A stretch of 64,000 nucleotides of DNA, taken from positions 1 through 64,000 of the forward strand of contig JAFLBO010000023.1 of NCBI GenBank assembly GCA_017303475.1, read 5' to 3'. The DNA comes from Chitinophagales bacterium (GTDB lineage Bacteria > Bacteroidota > Bacteroidia > Chitinophagales > Saprospiraceae). The notes beneath the pieces are model-generated. The model did no database searches. It was not told the origin of the DNA and was given only the letters and a program-made list of their open reading frames with translations. The translations under genes were made by a program, and so were the position numbers. Positions 1 through 8,574 of this stretch are shown here, one piece after another (positions within the stretch are counted from its first letter, which is position 1; each line of letters starts with the position of its first letter).

Positions 1-78
1 CCGGTTTGCCCAACAGATGACTATTCATGAAGCAAAATTAAATTTTCCCATAAATTGCTTCCGCAAAATCACCAAAAA

Positions 79-1650
79 ATGATCCGTGGACCACTTTTTT
101 TTCAAAACCACTTCGCGGTGGCTATATATCCCAATGCAGAAACCGTCCCTGGTCGTTTTCAAAATTGTATCTTTCAGGGCAATACCTTCATTACCCCAAA
201 CTACTATGCGCTTTATCCATCCCTGACTTTTGAAAATTGTTCGGTGGATTATCCGGATAGCTCTTATTTTCCGCCTAATGTGACCTGTATTAATACGCTG
301 TTTAATCAGGATCCGCTTTTCCGGGATCCAGCCAATCAGGATTATTCACTTCTCCCTTGTTCTCCCTTAATCAACGCCGGTACAAACACGGCTGTGGTGG
401 ATGTTCCTACGGATATTACCGGCGCGCCGCGTATTCAGGGTGGGCGGGTAGACATTGGCGCATTTGAGGCTCCGGCCTTTGCCTTAGCGGCTACGCCGGC
501 TATATCTCCGGCTTGTATGGGTGCTTCCAATGGCAGCATATTCCTGCAGCCGGATAATGGCTGTGAACCCTATACCTATGCCTGGCTGCCTAATGCCGGA
601 ACCGGGCCGGAGTTGAACGGGCTTCCTCCGGGCGCTTATCAGCTTACCATTACGGATGGTGCAGGTCGTCAGATCACGGATACGCTCTGGGTGCCGGAAG
701 CGGCTCAGCCTGAGCTCAGTCTGAATGCTACGGATGTGCTGTGCGGCAGCCTCTCAGGAGGTTCCCTACAGGCAAGCCTCAGCAACGGCGTTGCCCCCTT
801 CCACTACCAGTGGCTCCCGCTCGCCCCGGATACCTCCAAACTCACCCACTTGCCCCCGGGCGCTTACGCGCTCACCATCACGGATGGTAATGGCTGCCTG
901 GACTCAGCTTCAGCACAAATATCGCTTGTAGGGGCCATTACCCTGCAGGTATCGGGGCAGGGCATCAGCTGTTTTGGCGCAGCCAACGGCTGGCTGGCGG
1001 CCACACCGGTTACCGGGGCAGCTCCGTTTGCCTGGCAATGGACCGGTTGGCCCGGCACAGATTCTCTGGCACAGCCACTGGGTCCGGGGCAGTATGCCGT
1101 AACGGTGCATGATGCCTATGGCTGTTCGGCTTCTTTTGCGTTTCCGCCCATGAGCCAGCCTGATTCGCTCTGGGCCTTGGCCGCCACCAGTCCGCAAACC
1201 AATCCGGATGTGCCCAATGGCGGCGCGGCTGTTACGGGTATTTTTGGCGGCACACAGCCCTATGATTTTGCCTGGAACACCGGCAGCACCCAACAGGCCA
1301 TTGCCGGCCTGGAGGCAGGGAGTTACACCGTGACGGTGGCAGACAAAAACGGCTGCGAAACAGTAGTGGAGGTCGTGGTGCAATTGGTTGTCGGCACGGA
1401 CGATCCTCAACGAAATGCCTTTTTGATATATCCCAATCCCACCGCAGATTGGGTGTCGGTGTTGCTTCCGGAAAGTCTCCGGGAAGGTGTCATCGAGGTG
1501 CTGGATGCCTCCGGCCGGAAAATTATGTCCGTTCCAGTAGCTGGTAATCCAACTCCGCTCCATCTCCAGTCGCTTCCATCGGCCCAATATGTCATTCGGG
1601 TGCAGGACCGAGCCGGGAAGACAGTGTTTGTGGGAAAGGTGAGCCGGTAA
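79..1650 (+). CDS. T9SS-sorted surface protein with beta-helix remnant and SprB repeats, 5' end damaged
   Basis: Extracellular protein expected to leave the cell by the type IX secretion system. The first ~130 residues look like the last rungs of a right-handed beta-helix ending in a choice-of-anchor-Q-like tail (ITGAPRIQGGRVDIGAFE). Residues ~142-425 hold four SprB-type repeats, each with a GxYxVTVxDxxGC-like end. From ~438 there is a T9SS type A sorting domain (IYPNPTADWVSV, then a short beta-sandwich ending in KVSR). No signal peptide is present: the frame is closed by TGA at 28-30, and the possible starts are TTG at 55 or ATG at 79. The helix begins abruptly, so the gene is probably N-terminally truncated or frameshifted near the A-run at 73-78. 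A second frame is open from the left edge to TGA at 80-82. Function beyond surface adhesion is unknown. Confidence 0.75.
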   Translation: MIRGPLFFQNHFAVAIYPNAETVPGRFQNCIFQGNTFITPNYYALYPSLTFENCSVDYPDSSYFPPNVTCINTLFNQDPLFRDPANQDYSLLPCSPLINAGTNTAVVDVPTDITGAPRIQGGRVDIGAFEAPAFALAATPAISPACMGASNGSIFLQPDNGCEPYTYAWLPNAGTGPELNGLPPGAYQLTITDGAGRQITDTLWVPEAAQPELSLNATDVLCGSLSGGSLQASLSNGVAPFHYQWLPLAPDTSKLTHLPPGAYALTITDGNGCLDSASAQISLVGAITLQVSGQGISCFGAANGWLAATPVTGAAPFAWQWTGWPGTDSLAQPLGPGQYAVTVHDAYGCSASFAFPPMSQPDSLWALAATSPQTNPDVPNGGAAVTGIFGGTQPYDFAWNTGSTQQAIAGLEAGSYTVTVADKNGCETVVEVVVQLVVGTDDPQRNAFLIYPNPTADWVSVLLPESLREGVIEVLDASGRKIMSVPVAGNPTPLHLQSLPSAQYVIRVQDRAGKTVFVGKVSR

Positions 1651-1860
1651 GAGTACATGATTGACGAGTACATGAGTACATGATTGAAGAGGGGAAGCGT
1701 TCGGCTTGGTGTTCCGACAGGGCCTTCGGCCCCGATGGTATGGTAAACTCAGCGCCCTCCCTCGTCAATCATGTAATCATGTACTCGTCAATCATGTACT
1801 CTTCAATCATGTACTCATGTACTCTTCAATCATGTAATTATGTACTCATGTACTCCACCA
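1651..1860. repeat. Intergenic word-repeat hairpin (GAGTACATGATT family)
   Basis: The left arm (1651-1691) has repeated copies of GAGTACATGATTGA-like words. The right arm (1764-1857) carries at least five reverse-complement copies (TCAATCATGTACTC variants). Between them is a unique core with a small GGGCCTTCGGCCCC hairpin. The element sits between convergent genes, and its right end supplies the final codons (EYMST and stop) of the hydrolase gene on the minus strand. Strong secondary structure could terminate transcription from both sides. Confidence 0.85.
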
Positions 1861-2491
1861 GCTCCGTCTGCTCCATCAGGTGTTTGCCTTCCGGTAATAA
1901 CACGAATCTGGCGCCGGGAATGAGTGCTGCTACTTTCCGACTTTCGGCCTCACTGACCACATTATCCAGCGCGCCCCAGCCAATGGTTACCGGACAGGAT
2001 ATTTCTGCAAAGGCATTTTCCGGTATTCCGTTGCCATTTCCCAGCTCGTGCAGAAATGCCGCGGTATCCCGGCAAAGATCTTTCCAGCGTTCGGCGCCGT
2101 GCTGTTGAGCCAGGGAAGCTGCCAGAGGCGGAGCTTTAGCCTCTATTTTTTCCGGATCAAACATCCTGCTCATACCCGCTGCCACCTCCGGGGTCCATTC
2201 CAGTTTGGTGCCGTAGGTTTTTACACTGCGCACCCGCTCCGGATGTTTCCAGGCCAGCCAAAGTGCCACATATCCACCCATAGAGTAGCCAAAAATATCA
2301 GCCTGTGCTATGTTACGCGCATCCAAATCCCGTATTACTGCTTCTGCAAAATCCGCCATGCTAAACGCAGCGTTTGCCGGTACGCCTCCGTGTCCGGGTA
2401 GATTCAGGGCAATAGATCCTGGTATGGCTGCCAGGTAACGATCAAAAGCTGCGGCGCTGCCCAGAGCGCCATGTAGGAAGATAGTATTCAT
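1838..2491 (-). CDS. Alpha/beta-fold hydrolase
   Basis: A 217-residue cytoplasmic serine hydrolase. Visible are the oxyanion-side HGALG near residue 7, the nucleophile elbow GYSMGG with Ser70, the acid residue in GALDN near 175, and the catalytic His in GKHLMEQ near 204. This order (Ser-Asp-His) and length fit compact alpha/beta hydrolases of the MenH/BioH type; the substrate cannot be told. ATG at 2491 is chosen because MNTIFLHG is the canonical first strand. A longer open frame to 2590 has no family support and overlaps the peptidase gene upstream. The last five residues and the stop lie in the repeat array, an unusual case of array sequence used as coding sequence. Confidence 0.88.
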   Translation of the reverse strand: MNTIFLHGALGSAAAFDRYLAAIPGSIALNLPGHGGVPANAAFSMADFAEAVIRDLDARNIAQADIFGYSMGGYVALWLAWKHPERVRSVKTYGTKLEWTPEVAAGMSRMFDPEKIEAKAPPLAASLAQQHGAERWKDLCRDTAAFLHELGNGNGIPENAFAEISCPVTIGWGALDNVVSEAESRKVAALIPGARFVLLPEGKHLMEQTELVEYMST

Positions 2492-2570
2492 GGGTTTGGT
2501 TATTCGTGAAAAGAGTTTTTTTACCACTAAGCCGCGAAGGTGCATTTCTCCGCGCCTCAGCGGTAAACCC

Positions 2571-3989
2571 CTACAATCCGTATTTATCAATCAAATACAC
2601 CAACGCTGCCATACTGGCCGTACCCAGCTCCAGTTCGCGTTGGTTAACCTTGTCGAAGGTGTCTGTTTCGGCGTGGTGATAATCAAAATAGCGCTGCGAA
2701 TCTGGTGAATAACCGCTCAACAGACCTTTCATACCGCGCAGCGGACTGATGTCGGCGCCGGAGCCGCCTTTGGTGAAACGCAGGCCATAGGGCTCAAACA
2801 GGGGTTCGAAGGTCATCAGTTTTTCAAAAAACTTCCCGAAAACCGACTCGTCTCCTTCAAACGAAAAGCCCCGCGGGGTAAATCCGCCGGCATCGCTTTC
2901 AATGGAGGCCAGAGGGAATTCGCCTTTGCGCTCGGCTTCTTTGGCATATGCCTTTCCACCCCGCAATCCGTTTTCTTCATTCATAAACAACACACAACGA
3001 ATGGTGTGCCGTGGTTTGTATCCCAATGATTTCAGCACGCGCAGCACGTCCATACACTGCACTATGCCCGCGCCATCGTCGTGCGCGCCATGACCCACAT
3101 CCCAGCTGTCGAGGTGTCCACCTACCAGAATGACATCGTTCGGGCGCTCGGAGCCGCGAATTTCTCCAATGACATTGTAAGAAGGCTCATCCGGCAGGGT
3201 TTTGCAGTTCAACTGCATAGATACCTTTAATCCGGGATCTTCCCTGAGCGCTTTGCTCAGTTTTTCGGCGGCCATGGTGCTGATGGCTGCTGCCGGAATT
3301 TTTTGGTACAGGCTGTCGTAAATCATACTGCCTGTATGCGGATGGTCGTCGATGCGCATGGTAACGGAGCGCACCAGCACGGCCACTGCGCCGTATTTGG
3401 CTGCCCGGGATGCGCCGCCCACGCGTTGATCCACGCAGCCGCCATAGGCTTCAAAAGTGCGGATTTTGGTGGGGTCCATGGGGCGGTTGAAAAACACGAT
3501 TTTGCCTTTCAGACCCTTGGCGCCCAGGGTTTCCAGCTGGTCCCAGGATTTGATTTCCACCACTTCGGCCTGTACTTTGCCGGGTATGGAGCCGCCCAGG
3601 GCCAGGGCTGCCATGGGGAACGACTGGCCTTTTTTGGTCCCGATTGCCTTAACCTGTTCTTTCTCCCCGCGCACCCAGTGTGGCACCATACAGGGCTGCA
3701 GCCAAACGGCGTCGAGGCCGAGGGTATCGAGCATGGATTTACCCCATTGCACGGCTTTGGCGGCGCTGGGGCTACCGCTGAGCCGGTGCCCAACGTTGTA
3801 GCTCAGATATTCCAGCCAGGCATAACAACGCCCTTCGGTGAGACTGTAGTCGTAAATTTTGTCAATAAACTGGCCATCGGCCTGAAATTCTTTGGTTTGC
3901 GCAAACGCAATGGGGCTTAGTGTAAAAATGAAATAAAGGGTAAATGTAATACCCCTGAGCAGTGAAAGACGTGGCAAAGGATTTGTCAT
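2571..3989 (-). CDS. Secreted M28-family zinc metallopeptidase with PA-like insert
   Basis: A 472-residue exported aminopeptidase or carboxypeptidase-like enzyme. An N-terminal signal peptide (hydrophobic core TFTLYFIFTLSPIAFA, cleavage after AFA) directs it to the periplasm or outside. A protease-associated-like segment occupies residues ~120-260. The M28 catalytic domain follows, with zinc ligands in GGHLDSW and GAHDDGAG (~292-306), the catalytic and binding Glu pair in NEENGL (~338), Asp in SDAGG (~365) and His in YHHAETDT (~439). The metal-site set looks complete, so activity is likely. Amino-terminal peptidase activity is the family norm; actual specificity is unknown. The gene lies upstream of the hydrolase gene on the same strand, about 80 bp away. 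Confidence 0.92.
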   Translation of the reverse strand: MTNPLPRLSLLRGITFTLYFIFTLSPIAFAQTKEFQADGQFIDKIYDYSLTEGRCYAWLEYLSYNVGHRLSGSPSAAKAVQWGKSMLDTLGLDAVWLQPCMVPHWVRGEKEQVKAIGTKKGQSFPMAALALGGSIPGKVQAEVVEIKSWDQLETLGAKGLKGKIVFFNRPMDPTKIRTFEAYGGCVDQRVGGASRAAKYGAVAVLVRSVTMRIDDHPHTGSMIYDSLYQKIPAAAISTMAAEKLSKALREDPGLKVSMQLNCKTLPDEPSYNVIGEIRGSERPNDVILVGGHLDSWDVGHGAHDDGAGIVQCMDVLRVLKSLGYKPRHTIRCVLFMNEENGLRGGKAYAKEAERKGEFPLASIESDAGGFTPRGFSFEGDESVFGKFFEKLMTFEPLFEPYGLRFTKGGSGADISPLRGMKGLLSGYSPDSQRYFDYHHAETDTFDKVNQRELELGTASMAALVYLIDKYGL

Positions 3990-4157
3990 AAGCGAGAGAA
4001 AATAAAATTATGTTCTGTTGAGCCTGCTTTCTGAATGGTTATTGGTTGAAACTTGCATTTGTAATTTAATTTGGATTTATTGGGTTTTGATTTATTTTTA
4101 ATTGCCGCTGTATCGTTTAAGCACAATGAAAAATTTTTTTAAAAATTTTTTTTCAAC

Positions 4158-4192
4158 TTGTTGTAAAAACGACACAAAGCCCATTACCTTTG
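4158..4192 (+). promoter_or_regulatory. Bacteroidota-type promoter (TTG / TACCTTTG)
   Basis: TACCTTTG at 4185-4192 matches the Bacteroidota -7 consensus TAnnTTTG. A TTGTTG at 4158-4163 lies 21 bp upstream, in the usual place of the -33 TTTG element. Transcription should start about 4197 and run toward the hairpin at 4246-4282 and the S4 gene at 4339. Confidence 0.6.
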
Positions 4193-4245
4193 AGGCAAGA
4201 AATCAATTCAATTGAAAGAATAATTTGGTTTTATTTGGTTAGGGC

Positions 4246-4282
4246 TGAGGTAGTGCTGTGGTGGCACTGCCTCATTTTTTTT
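4246..4282 (+). terminator. Hairpin plus T8 in the S4-gene leader: attenuator or small-RNA terminator
   Basis: An 11-bp stem (4246-4256 with 4264-4274, one G-U pair, 7-nt loop) is followed directly by eight T residues (4275-4282). This is the classical form of an intrinsic terminator. It lies between a promoter at 4185-4192 and the start codon at 4339, so it would end an ~80-nt transcript or act as an attenuator. Confidence 0.6.
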
Positions 4283-4338
4283 GTCCTGAACTGAACTCTC
4301 TTACCTTTCCGGCTGTTTTCGGCGTTCAAATTTTACAC

Positions 4339-4749
4339 ATGGGCAAGGTCAGAATTGACAAATGGCTTTGGAGCATCCGCATCTTCAAGAGTCGCACCCT
4401 GGCTACAGATGCCTGCAAAGGCGGTAAAGTCAAAGTAGCCGGATTCTCCGTTAAACCTTCTTATCAGATTTCGGAAGGCGATGTGGTTGTGGTGAAGAAA
4501 AATGGCTTCAATTTTGAATTTCGCGCCAAAACCCTCATCGAAAAACGGGTTGGCGCGCCAATCGCTATTACCTGCTATGAAGATGTGACCCCCGAAGCAG
4601 AAAAACAGAAATACGCCTCCTGGTTCCTCAATACCGCTCCCACCTCCGAAAAACGCGAACGCGGCGCAGGCCGCCCAACCAAAAAAGAACGCCGGGAAAT
4701 CGACGACCTCAAGGAAGTGGACCCGTTTGACTGGGATGATGAAGAGTGA
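4339..4749 (+). CDS. S4-domain RNA-binding protein (Hsp15/HslR-like)
   Basis: A 136-residue protein. Residues ~3-60 form an S4 RNA-binding domain (RIDKWLWSIRIFKSRTLA, then a GGKVKV turn and GDVVVV strand), as in heat-shock protein Hsp15, which binds stalled 50S-nascent chain complexes. The C-terminal third is highly charged (GRPTKKERREIDD and DWDDEE), a common tail in Bacteroidota members. ATG at 4339 matches the family start MxKVRIDKWLW; the open frame to 4258 is leader. The stop TGA (4747-4749) merges into the following repeat word. Its leader holds a terminator-like hairpin, so expression may be attenuated. Confidence 0.9.
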   Translation: MGKVRIDKWLWSIRIFKSRTLATDACKGGKVKVAGFSVKPSYQISEGDVVVVKKNGFNFEFRAKTLIEKRVGAPIAITCYEDVTPEAEKQKYASWFLNTAPTSEKRERGAGRPTKKERREIDDLKEVDPFDWDDEE

Positions 4750-4847
4750 CGGTAGACGGCCTACGGTGGACGGTGGACGGTATTGGGCTCGGGGCAGCAA
4801 ATCATTTCTAATTACCCCGAGCCCAATACCGTCTACCGTCGTCCTAC
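4748..4847. repeat. Word-repeat hairpin (GACGGTGG family) between convergent genes
   Basis: The left arm has GACGGTAGACGGCCTACGG-type words (4748-4775). An inner perfect 19-bp stem follows (4776-4794 with 4815-4833, including ATTGGGCTCGGGG and its complement), with a 20-nt loop. The outer right arm carries complementary words to 4847. A 26-nt stretch at 4748-4773 is identical to 41339-41364 in another array 36 kb away. It overlaps the stop codon of the S4 gene and runs to the 3' end of the SCP2 gene, so it may work as a bidirectional terminator. Confidence 0.85.
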
Positions 4848-5155
4848 ATCAAACCAAACATCTTGGCGTATTTCAACATCTCCCCGACGTTGGAAATTTT
4901 CAGTTTGCCGGTCATCATGGCCATCATTGGGTTCAGGTCTTTCGAAAGCAGTTTTTCCAGCACATCCGCACTGGTGGTTACCTTGCACACCGGATCGCCG
5001 GCCAGGCCTTCTGATACCTCGAATTTACCGTTATCCAGTTTTACCGTGAATAAACCGGCATCGGCTATGTCAAAATGAAACAGGGTGCTGAGACCTTCTA
5101 CGGCTTCCGGGGCTACCTTCTCGGGAAGGGAAAAAAGGAAAGACTTGATATCCAT
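4844..5155 (-). CDS. SCP2 sterol-binding-domain protein
   Basis: A 103-residue soluble protein made up almost entirely of an SCP2 lipid-transfer fold: the strand-rich segment GLFTVKLDNGKFEVSEG, then the helix-turn region LNPMMAMMTGKLKISNVGEML that is the family hallmark. Such stand-alone SCP2 proteins bind hydrophobic ligands or acyl-CoA; the ligand is unknown. ATG at 5155 (MDIKSF) is the likely start. The frame stays open upstream through a TCAC-type tetranucleotide array that would read THSLTHSL, which is probably not translated. Confidence 0.85.
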   Translation of the reverse strand: MDIKSFLFSLPEKVAPEAVEGLSTLFHFDIADAGLFTVKLDNGKFEVSEGLAGDPVCKVTTSADVLEKLLSKDLNPMMAMMTGKLKISNVGEMLKYAKMFGLM

Positions 5156-5162
5156 GAAAAAC

Positions 5163-5203
5163 AGTGAGTGAGTGAGTGAATGAGTGAGTGAATGAGTGAG
5201 TAA
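5163..5203. repeat. Imperfect GTGA tetranucleotide array upstream of SCP2 gene
   Basis: About ten units of GTGA, with every third or fourth unit changed to ATGA, starting 8 bp upstream of the SCP2 start codon. A very similar array lies directly upstream of the TrpF-like gene at 42089-42122. In both, the minus-strand frame stays open through the repeat. Confidence 0.85.
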
Positions 5204-5288
5204 AGTTCTTATAAAAATAACCTTCAACATCATTCTTTTTCGGCTGGTTTGGGGCAATTTCGCCCAAAGGTAAAACTGTAGCTGAAAT

Positions 5289-6221
5289 ATGAATCCTTTG
5301 TACCGACCGGCGATTACCGGTTTTTCCGGCTCGCTGGTATATCTTGCCGGCATCATGCTGACGATTCTCACTTTTATGGCCTGCAAAACCACCGAAACCC
5401 GACCGGTGAAAGTCCCATTGGGTTTCGACTGGCAGGGACACCGTGGTTGCAGGGGGCTTATGCCTGAAAATTCTCTGCCGGCTTTCCTGAAAGCCCTGGA
5501 TTTTCCTCAGGTAAAAACCCTGGAGCTCGATTTAGCTGTTTCCAAAGACGGCCAGCTCATTGTCAGCCACGAACCCTGGTTCAATCCGAACATTTGCCGT
5601 AAACCAAACGGCGATTCCATCACGGCAAAAGAAGCTGAGTCTATCCTGATCTACCAGCTTACTGCCGCCGAAATTAAAGGTTACGATTGCGGAAGCTCCG
5701 GAAACCCGAGGTTCCCCGCACAACTCAAACAAAAAACCTATAAACCCGGCTTCCGGGAAGTAGTGCAGGCGGTGCGCGCCGTGCGGCCGGACATCCGCTG
5801 GAATATAGAAATCAAATCAAATCCTGCCTGGGATGGCCTCCGACACCCGCCGGTAGAGCAGTTTGTACAGCTCGTGGTAGCAGAAATCAGGGCGCTTCAA
5901 CTGGAGAAACAGGTCACGGTTCAATCCTTCGATCCCAGGGCTATGAACGCGCTGCACCAACAGGCGCCGGAACTGCAACTGGCTTTCCTTATCGAAAACA
6001 TCAACAGCCTGGATTCCAATCTGGCCCGATTAAACTTTACACCGGCTATCTACAGCCCGTATTATTTATTGGTGAACCGCTCGCTGGTGAAAAAATGCAG
6101 AAGTAAAAACATCAAACTGGTTCCATGGACGGTAAATGATGTTAAGTCCATGCGCCGCTTGGTGCGTTTGGGAGTGGATGGAATAATTACGGATTATCCG
6201 GATTTGATAGAAAAGGTGTAG
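5289..6221 (+). CDS. Glycerophosphodiester phosphodiesterase, probable lipoprotein
   Basis: A 310-residue GDPD-family TIM barrel that would hydrolyse glycerophosphodiesters to glycerol-3-phosphate and an alcohol. Catalytic and metal residues are visible: His51 in GHRGCRGLMPENS, Glu79 and Asp81 in ELDLAVSKDG, and His94 in SHEP. The barrel end GVDGIITDYP is typical. The N-terminus is a hydrophobic segment ending in LTFMAC, a lipobox with Cys32, so the enzyme is probably anchored to a membrane and works in the periplasm. It is divergent from the SCP2 gene with a short shared promoter region. Confidence 0.92.
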   Translation: MNPLYRPAITGFSGSLVYLAGIMLTILTFMACKTTETRPVKVPLGFDWQGHRGCRGLMPENSLPAFLKALDFPQVKTLELDLAVSKDGQLIVSHEPWFNPNICRKPNGDSITAKEAESILIYQLTAAEIKGYDCGSSGNPRFPAQLKQKTYKPGFREVVQAVRAVRPDIRWNIEIKSNPAWDGLRHPPVEQFVQLVVAEIRALQLEKQVTVQSFDPRAMNALHQQAPELQLAFLIENINSLDSNLARLNFTPAIYSPYYLLVNRSLVKKCRSKNIKLVPWTVNDVKSMRRLVRLGVDGIITDYPDLIEKV

Positions 6222-6232
6222 CGGCAGACACA

Positions 6233-8428
6233 CTAATCTGCCCTTAGTCTGGCTTCGCATTTAGCGAGCTCTTTTTGCACATAAGTGCTGGGCAATTCGT
6301 TGATTTTGAGCGCGTTTTGAAGGTCTGCCTCGTCAGACGGGTGCTTTGGCAGGAGTTGTTTCATGCGGCGCAGGTTGCGTAACGCCTGCCCCCATACGCG
6401 CGCCTCCGCGAACGATTCGTATTCCCGCTGGCTGATCTTGAATTCTCTGATCAGGGTTTGGTTGGCATTCACAATGCGTGTGGAAATCAACTCGGCTTTA
6501 TCCTCAATCAACTCGGGCTTTACCCGGAAGTGGTTGTTCAGTGTGTCGTGCGAAAAATGGGCGTTTAACTGCTGGTAAGCTTTAAGTGAATCCTCCGCCA
6601 CCCGATAGTGCTTCAGTGCCAGGGCATAATGGTTCACCAGCATCAGCGAATCCGCATAGGTAAAGTTGTTGTCTACCACCTGAAACGCGTGGTGAAACTT
6701 TTTCACTACCTCGTATTCTGCACAAACATCTTTGTGCGGTTTGGTGTTTTCCAGCACCCAACAACGTCGCGGATGCGCAATCAAATCGTCGTATGCACGG
6801 TCGGCGGCATTGTAGAGCTCATTGTGCACATACACCTCTGCCTGGTCCAGCTGCCCGCGCGCATTTTCCACATATTCATTGATGAACCACATGGCAAATC
6901 CCAGGCAAACCAACAGGGATAAAAATGAGGTTGCAGCTACAGTTCGTGCCAACTTGCGCTGCCGACGTGTAGCAATCAATTCAGCTTCCACCGCCTCACG
7001 CCTGCGCGCTTCATCGGCCAATTGCTTGAGGTATTCTGCTTTTTCGCGGTCCGATTGTTCCTTGTCGCGTCGGGCATTGCGCGATTCAATGATGGCCGGC
7101 AGCAGGGTGTCGTGGCTGATTTCGTAGTAAAAATCATCCAGTCGCGGCTCTTTGCGCAGCAGGCGACTCTTGTCTACCAGCGTATCCAGAAAATCCGGCG
7201 AGATATGGTACTCGCTGATCAGGGTATCGTCTACCACTGAGTTGCGTCGATTCCCCGGCGTAATCAGGCTTTCTTCAATCAGGCGCCTTGCCGTATCGCG
7301 CAGCTGCTCTGGCGATTGGGTTACGAGATGTTCATCAAGCCCGGAAATATTGACGCCCTGCTGTTTTTTGAGGTTAATCCGGTCGGAAAGCGCTTTGGGG
7401 AACTGCTGCAGCTGATTTTGGTAAAAATTCCGGATAGAACTGCGCAATCCTTCTTTTCCTTCATAAAACGGACTGTCCACCTGGAAGTTGGCCTCCTTGT
7501 GGTAGTCAATGATACGTTCTTCTACGTCCTGACAAATAATTTGCAGGTTTACAGCCTCTATTTCATCCTTTTTATCTGAACTCCCGTTGTTTTCGCTGTC
7601 GTGCCCGGATAAAAAATTTAGCATTTCGTCCAGCGCTTCCGGGGCGTATAAGAAAGGAGGGCTGGCATATTGACCTTGTTCCTGTGCCGGATTGACGATA
7701 GCAATGCGGGCCTTTTCCCGGTCGAGTGGCAAAAGTTCGTAACGATTTCGCAGGATGCCCGGGATGTTTTTACTCACCCGGTCGATCATGTGCAAAAAGT
7801 CGGAACGAATACTCAGCACGATGCGCACATTGGGCTGTTGTTCCCACCATTGCATGGTTTGCACGTCAATATGCCCGTATTCGAATTGTTCGAGCAGGTT
7901 GGCACGCAGGGATTCTGGCATGGTTTCGTTGGCCAGATCCGCCAGTTCGTTGAAGAATTGCCGCCGACTTTCGTCGGTATGGGAAAGGGTAAAAGCCTCT
8001 TCAAATTGATCCAGTACCAGTACTGGTGTGGCGGGAAGACCATTGAGGTCGAACTCCAGCCGCTTCATTTTTTCCCACAGGGTTTGCGGGGCGCCCGGGC
8101 GCAGGCCTGTATTGTCAGTACCGCCAATTTGCGGGTTTTTATCCAGCATTTCACCAATGCCGGTTAGGATGGGCCGGTCGCTTCGTTCGGTACGCAAAAA
8201 AACGGGCACAAAATCCTGACGTTCCATTTCCGGAGCGCAGCCGGCCTGCAGCAGGGAGGTTTTGCCCATGCCGGATTTGGCAAACAAAACTACCAGTCGT
8301 TCCCGCAGAATCAGGTTGGTTAGTCGGGTAATATCATCTTGTCTGCCGTGGAATACAGCGCTTTGGCTGCGCTCAAAGGGGCGCAGGCCAGGGTAGCGGC
8401 GGGGTAAATGATTGGCAGAGGCACTCAT
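6233..8428 (-). CDS. STAND-type P-loop NTPase with transmembrane segment and helical C-terminal region
   Basis: A 731-residue protein. It opens with YPGLRPFERSQSAVFHGR, the signature of novel STAND (nSTAND1) NTPases, then Walker A SGMGKTSLL (~53) and Walker B VLVLDQFEE (~139), with a downstream sensor-like IVLSIRSDF. A winged-helix-like segment follows (FYYEISHDTLLPAI, ~445). A charged coiled coil (~460-495) leads into one transmembrane helix (~498-520) and an all-helical, TPR-like region to the end. STAND proteins are signalling switches that oligomerise on ligand binding. Here the C-terminal module, in place of WD40 repeats, sits beyond a membrane segment, which suggests signal transfer across the membrane. 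ATG at 8428 places the nSTAND motif near the N-terminus. Confidence 0.85.
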   Translation of the reverse strand: MSASANHLPRRYPGLRPFERSQSAVFHGRQDDITRLTNLILRERLVVLFAKSGMGKTSLLQAGCAPEMERQDFVPVFLRTERSDRPILTGIGEMLDKNPQIGGTDNTGLRPGAPQTLWEKMKRLEFDLNGLPATPVLVLDQFEEAFTLSHTDESRRQFFNELADLANETMPESLRANLLEQFEYGHIDVQTMQWWEQQPNVRIVLSIRSDFLHMIDRVSKNIPGILRNRYELLPLDREKARIAIVNPAQEQGQYASPPFLYAPEALDEMLNFLSGHDSENNGSSDKKDEIEAVNLQIICQDVEERIIDYHKEANFQVDSPFYEGKEGLRSSIRNFYQNQLQQFPKALSDRINLKKQQGVNISGLDEHLVTQSPEQLRDTARRLIEESLITPGNRRNSVVDDTLISEYHISPDFLDTLVDKSRLLRKEPRLDDFYYEISHDTLLPAIIESRNARRDKEQSDREKAEYLKQLADEARRREAVEAELIATRRQRKLARTVAATSFLSLLVCLGFAMWFINEYVENARGQLDQAEVYVHNELYNAADRAYDDLIAHPRRCWVLENTKPHKDVCAEYEVVKKFHHAFQVVDNNFTYADSLMLVNHYALALKHYRVAEDSLKAYQQLNAHFSHDTLNNHFRVKPELIEDKAELISTRIVNANQTLIREFKISQREYESFAEARVWGQALRNLRRMKQLLPKHPSDEADLQNALKINELPSTYVQKELAKCEARLRAD

Positions 8429-8552
8429 GAGAAACCGGACTCCTTGTTTTCGCCGTGCAAGGTCTGAAAAATTACCGAAAAAAAAATCACCGGACGCAAG
8501 TTGCTGCGCCCGGTGCCAAACCAAACCCTTACTGTGTCTCTTGTGTTTATTT

Positions 8553-8574
8553 GACGGCCTACGGTAGTCGGTAA
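8553..8574. repeat. Single copy of the ACGGCCTACGGT word at a gene end
   Basis: GACGGCCTACGGTAGTCGG at 8553-8571 shares its first 14 bases with the word repeated at 4748-4773 and 41339-41364. Its complement encodes the last residues and stop codon of the LytTR gene. It appears to be a seed or remnant of the larger arrays. Confidence 0.55.

Larger units (their letters stand above)
3990..4338. other. AT-rich intergenic region with promoter and leader of the S4 gene
   Basis: No gene is seen here. The left half is AT-rich with A/T runs (4128-4153) and probably holds the minus-strand promoter of the M28 peptidase. The right half holds a TAnnTTTG promoter element and a hairpin followed by eight T residues, listed separately. 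Confidence 0.6.

Noticed and set aside
1680..2108. 142-codon plus-strand frame over the first repeat array
   Set aside because: Its N-terminal part is translated repeat (MYSSIMYSS) and the rest is antisense to the hydrolase gene.
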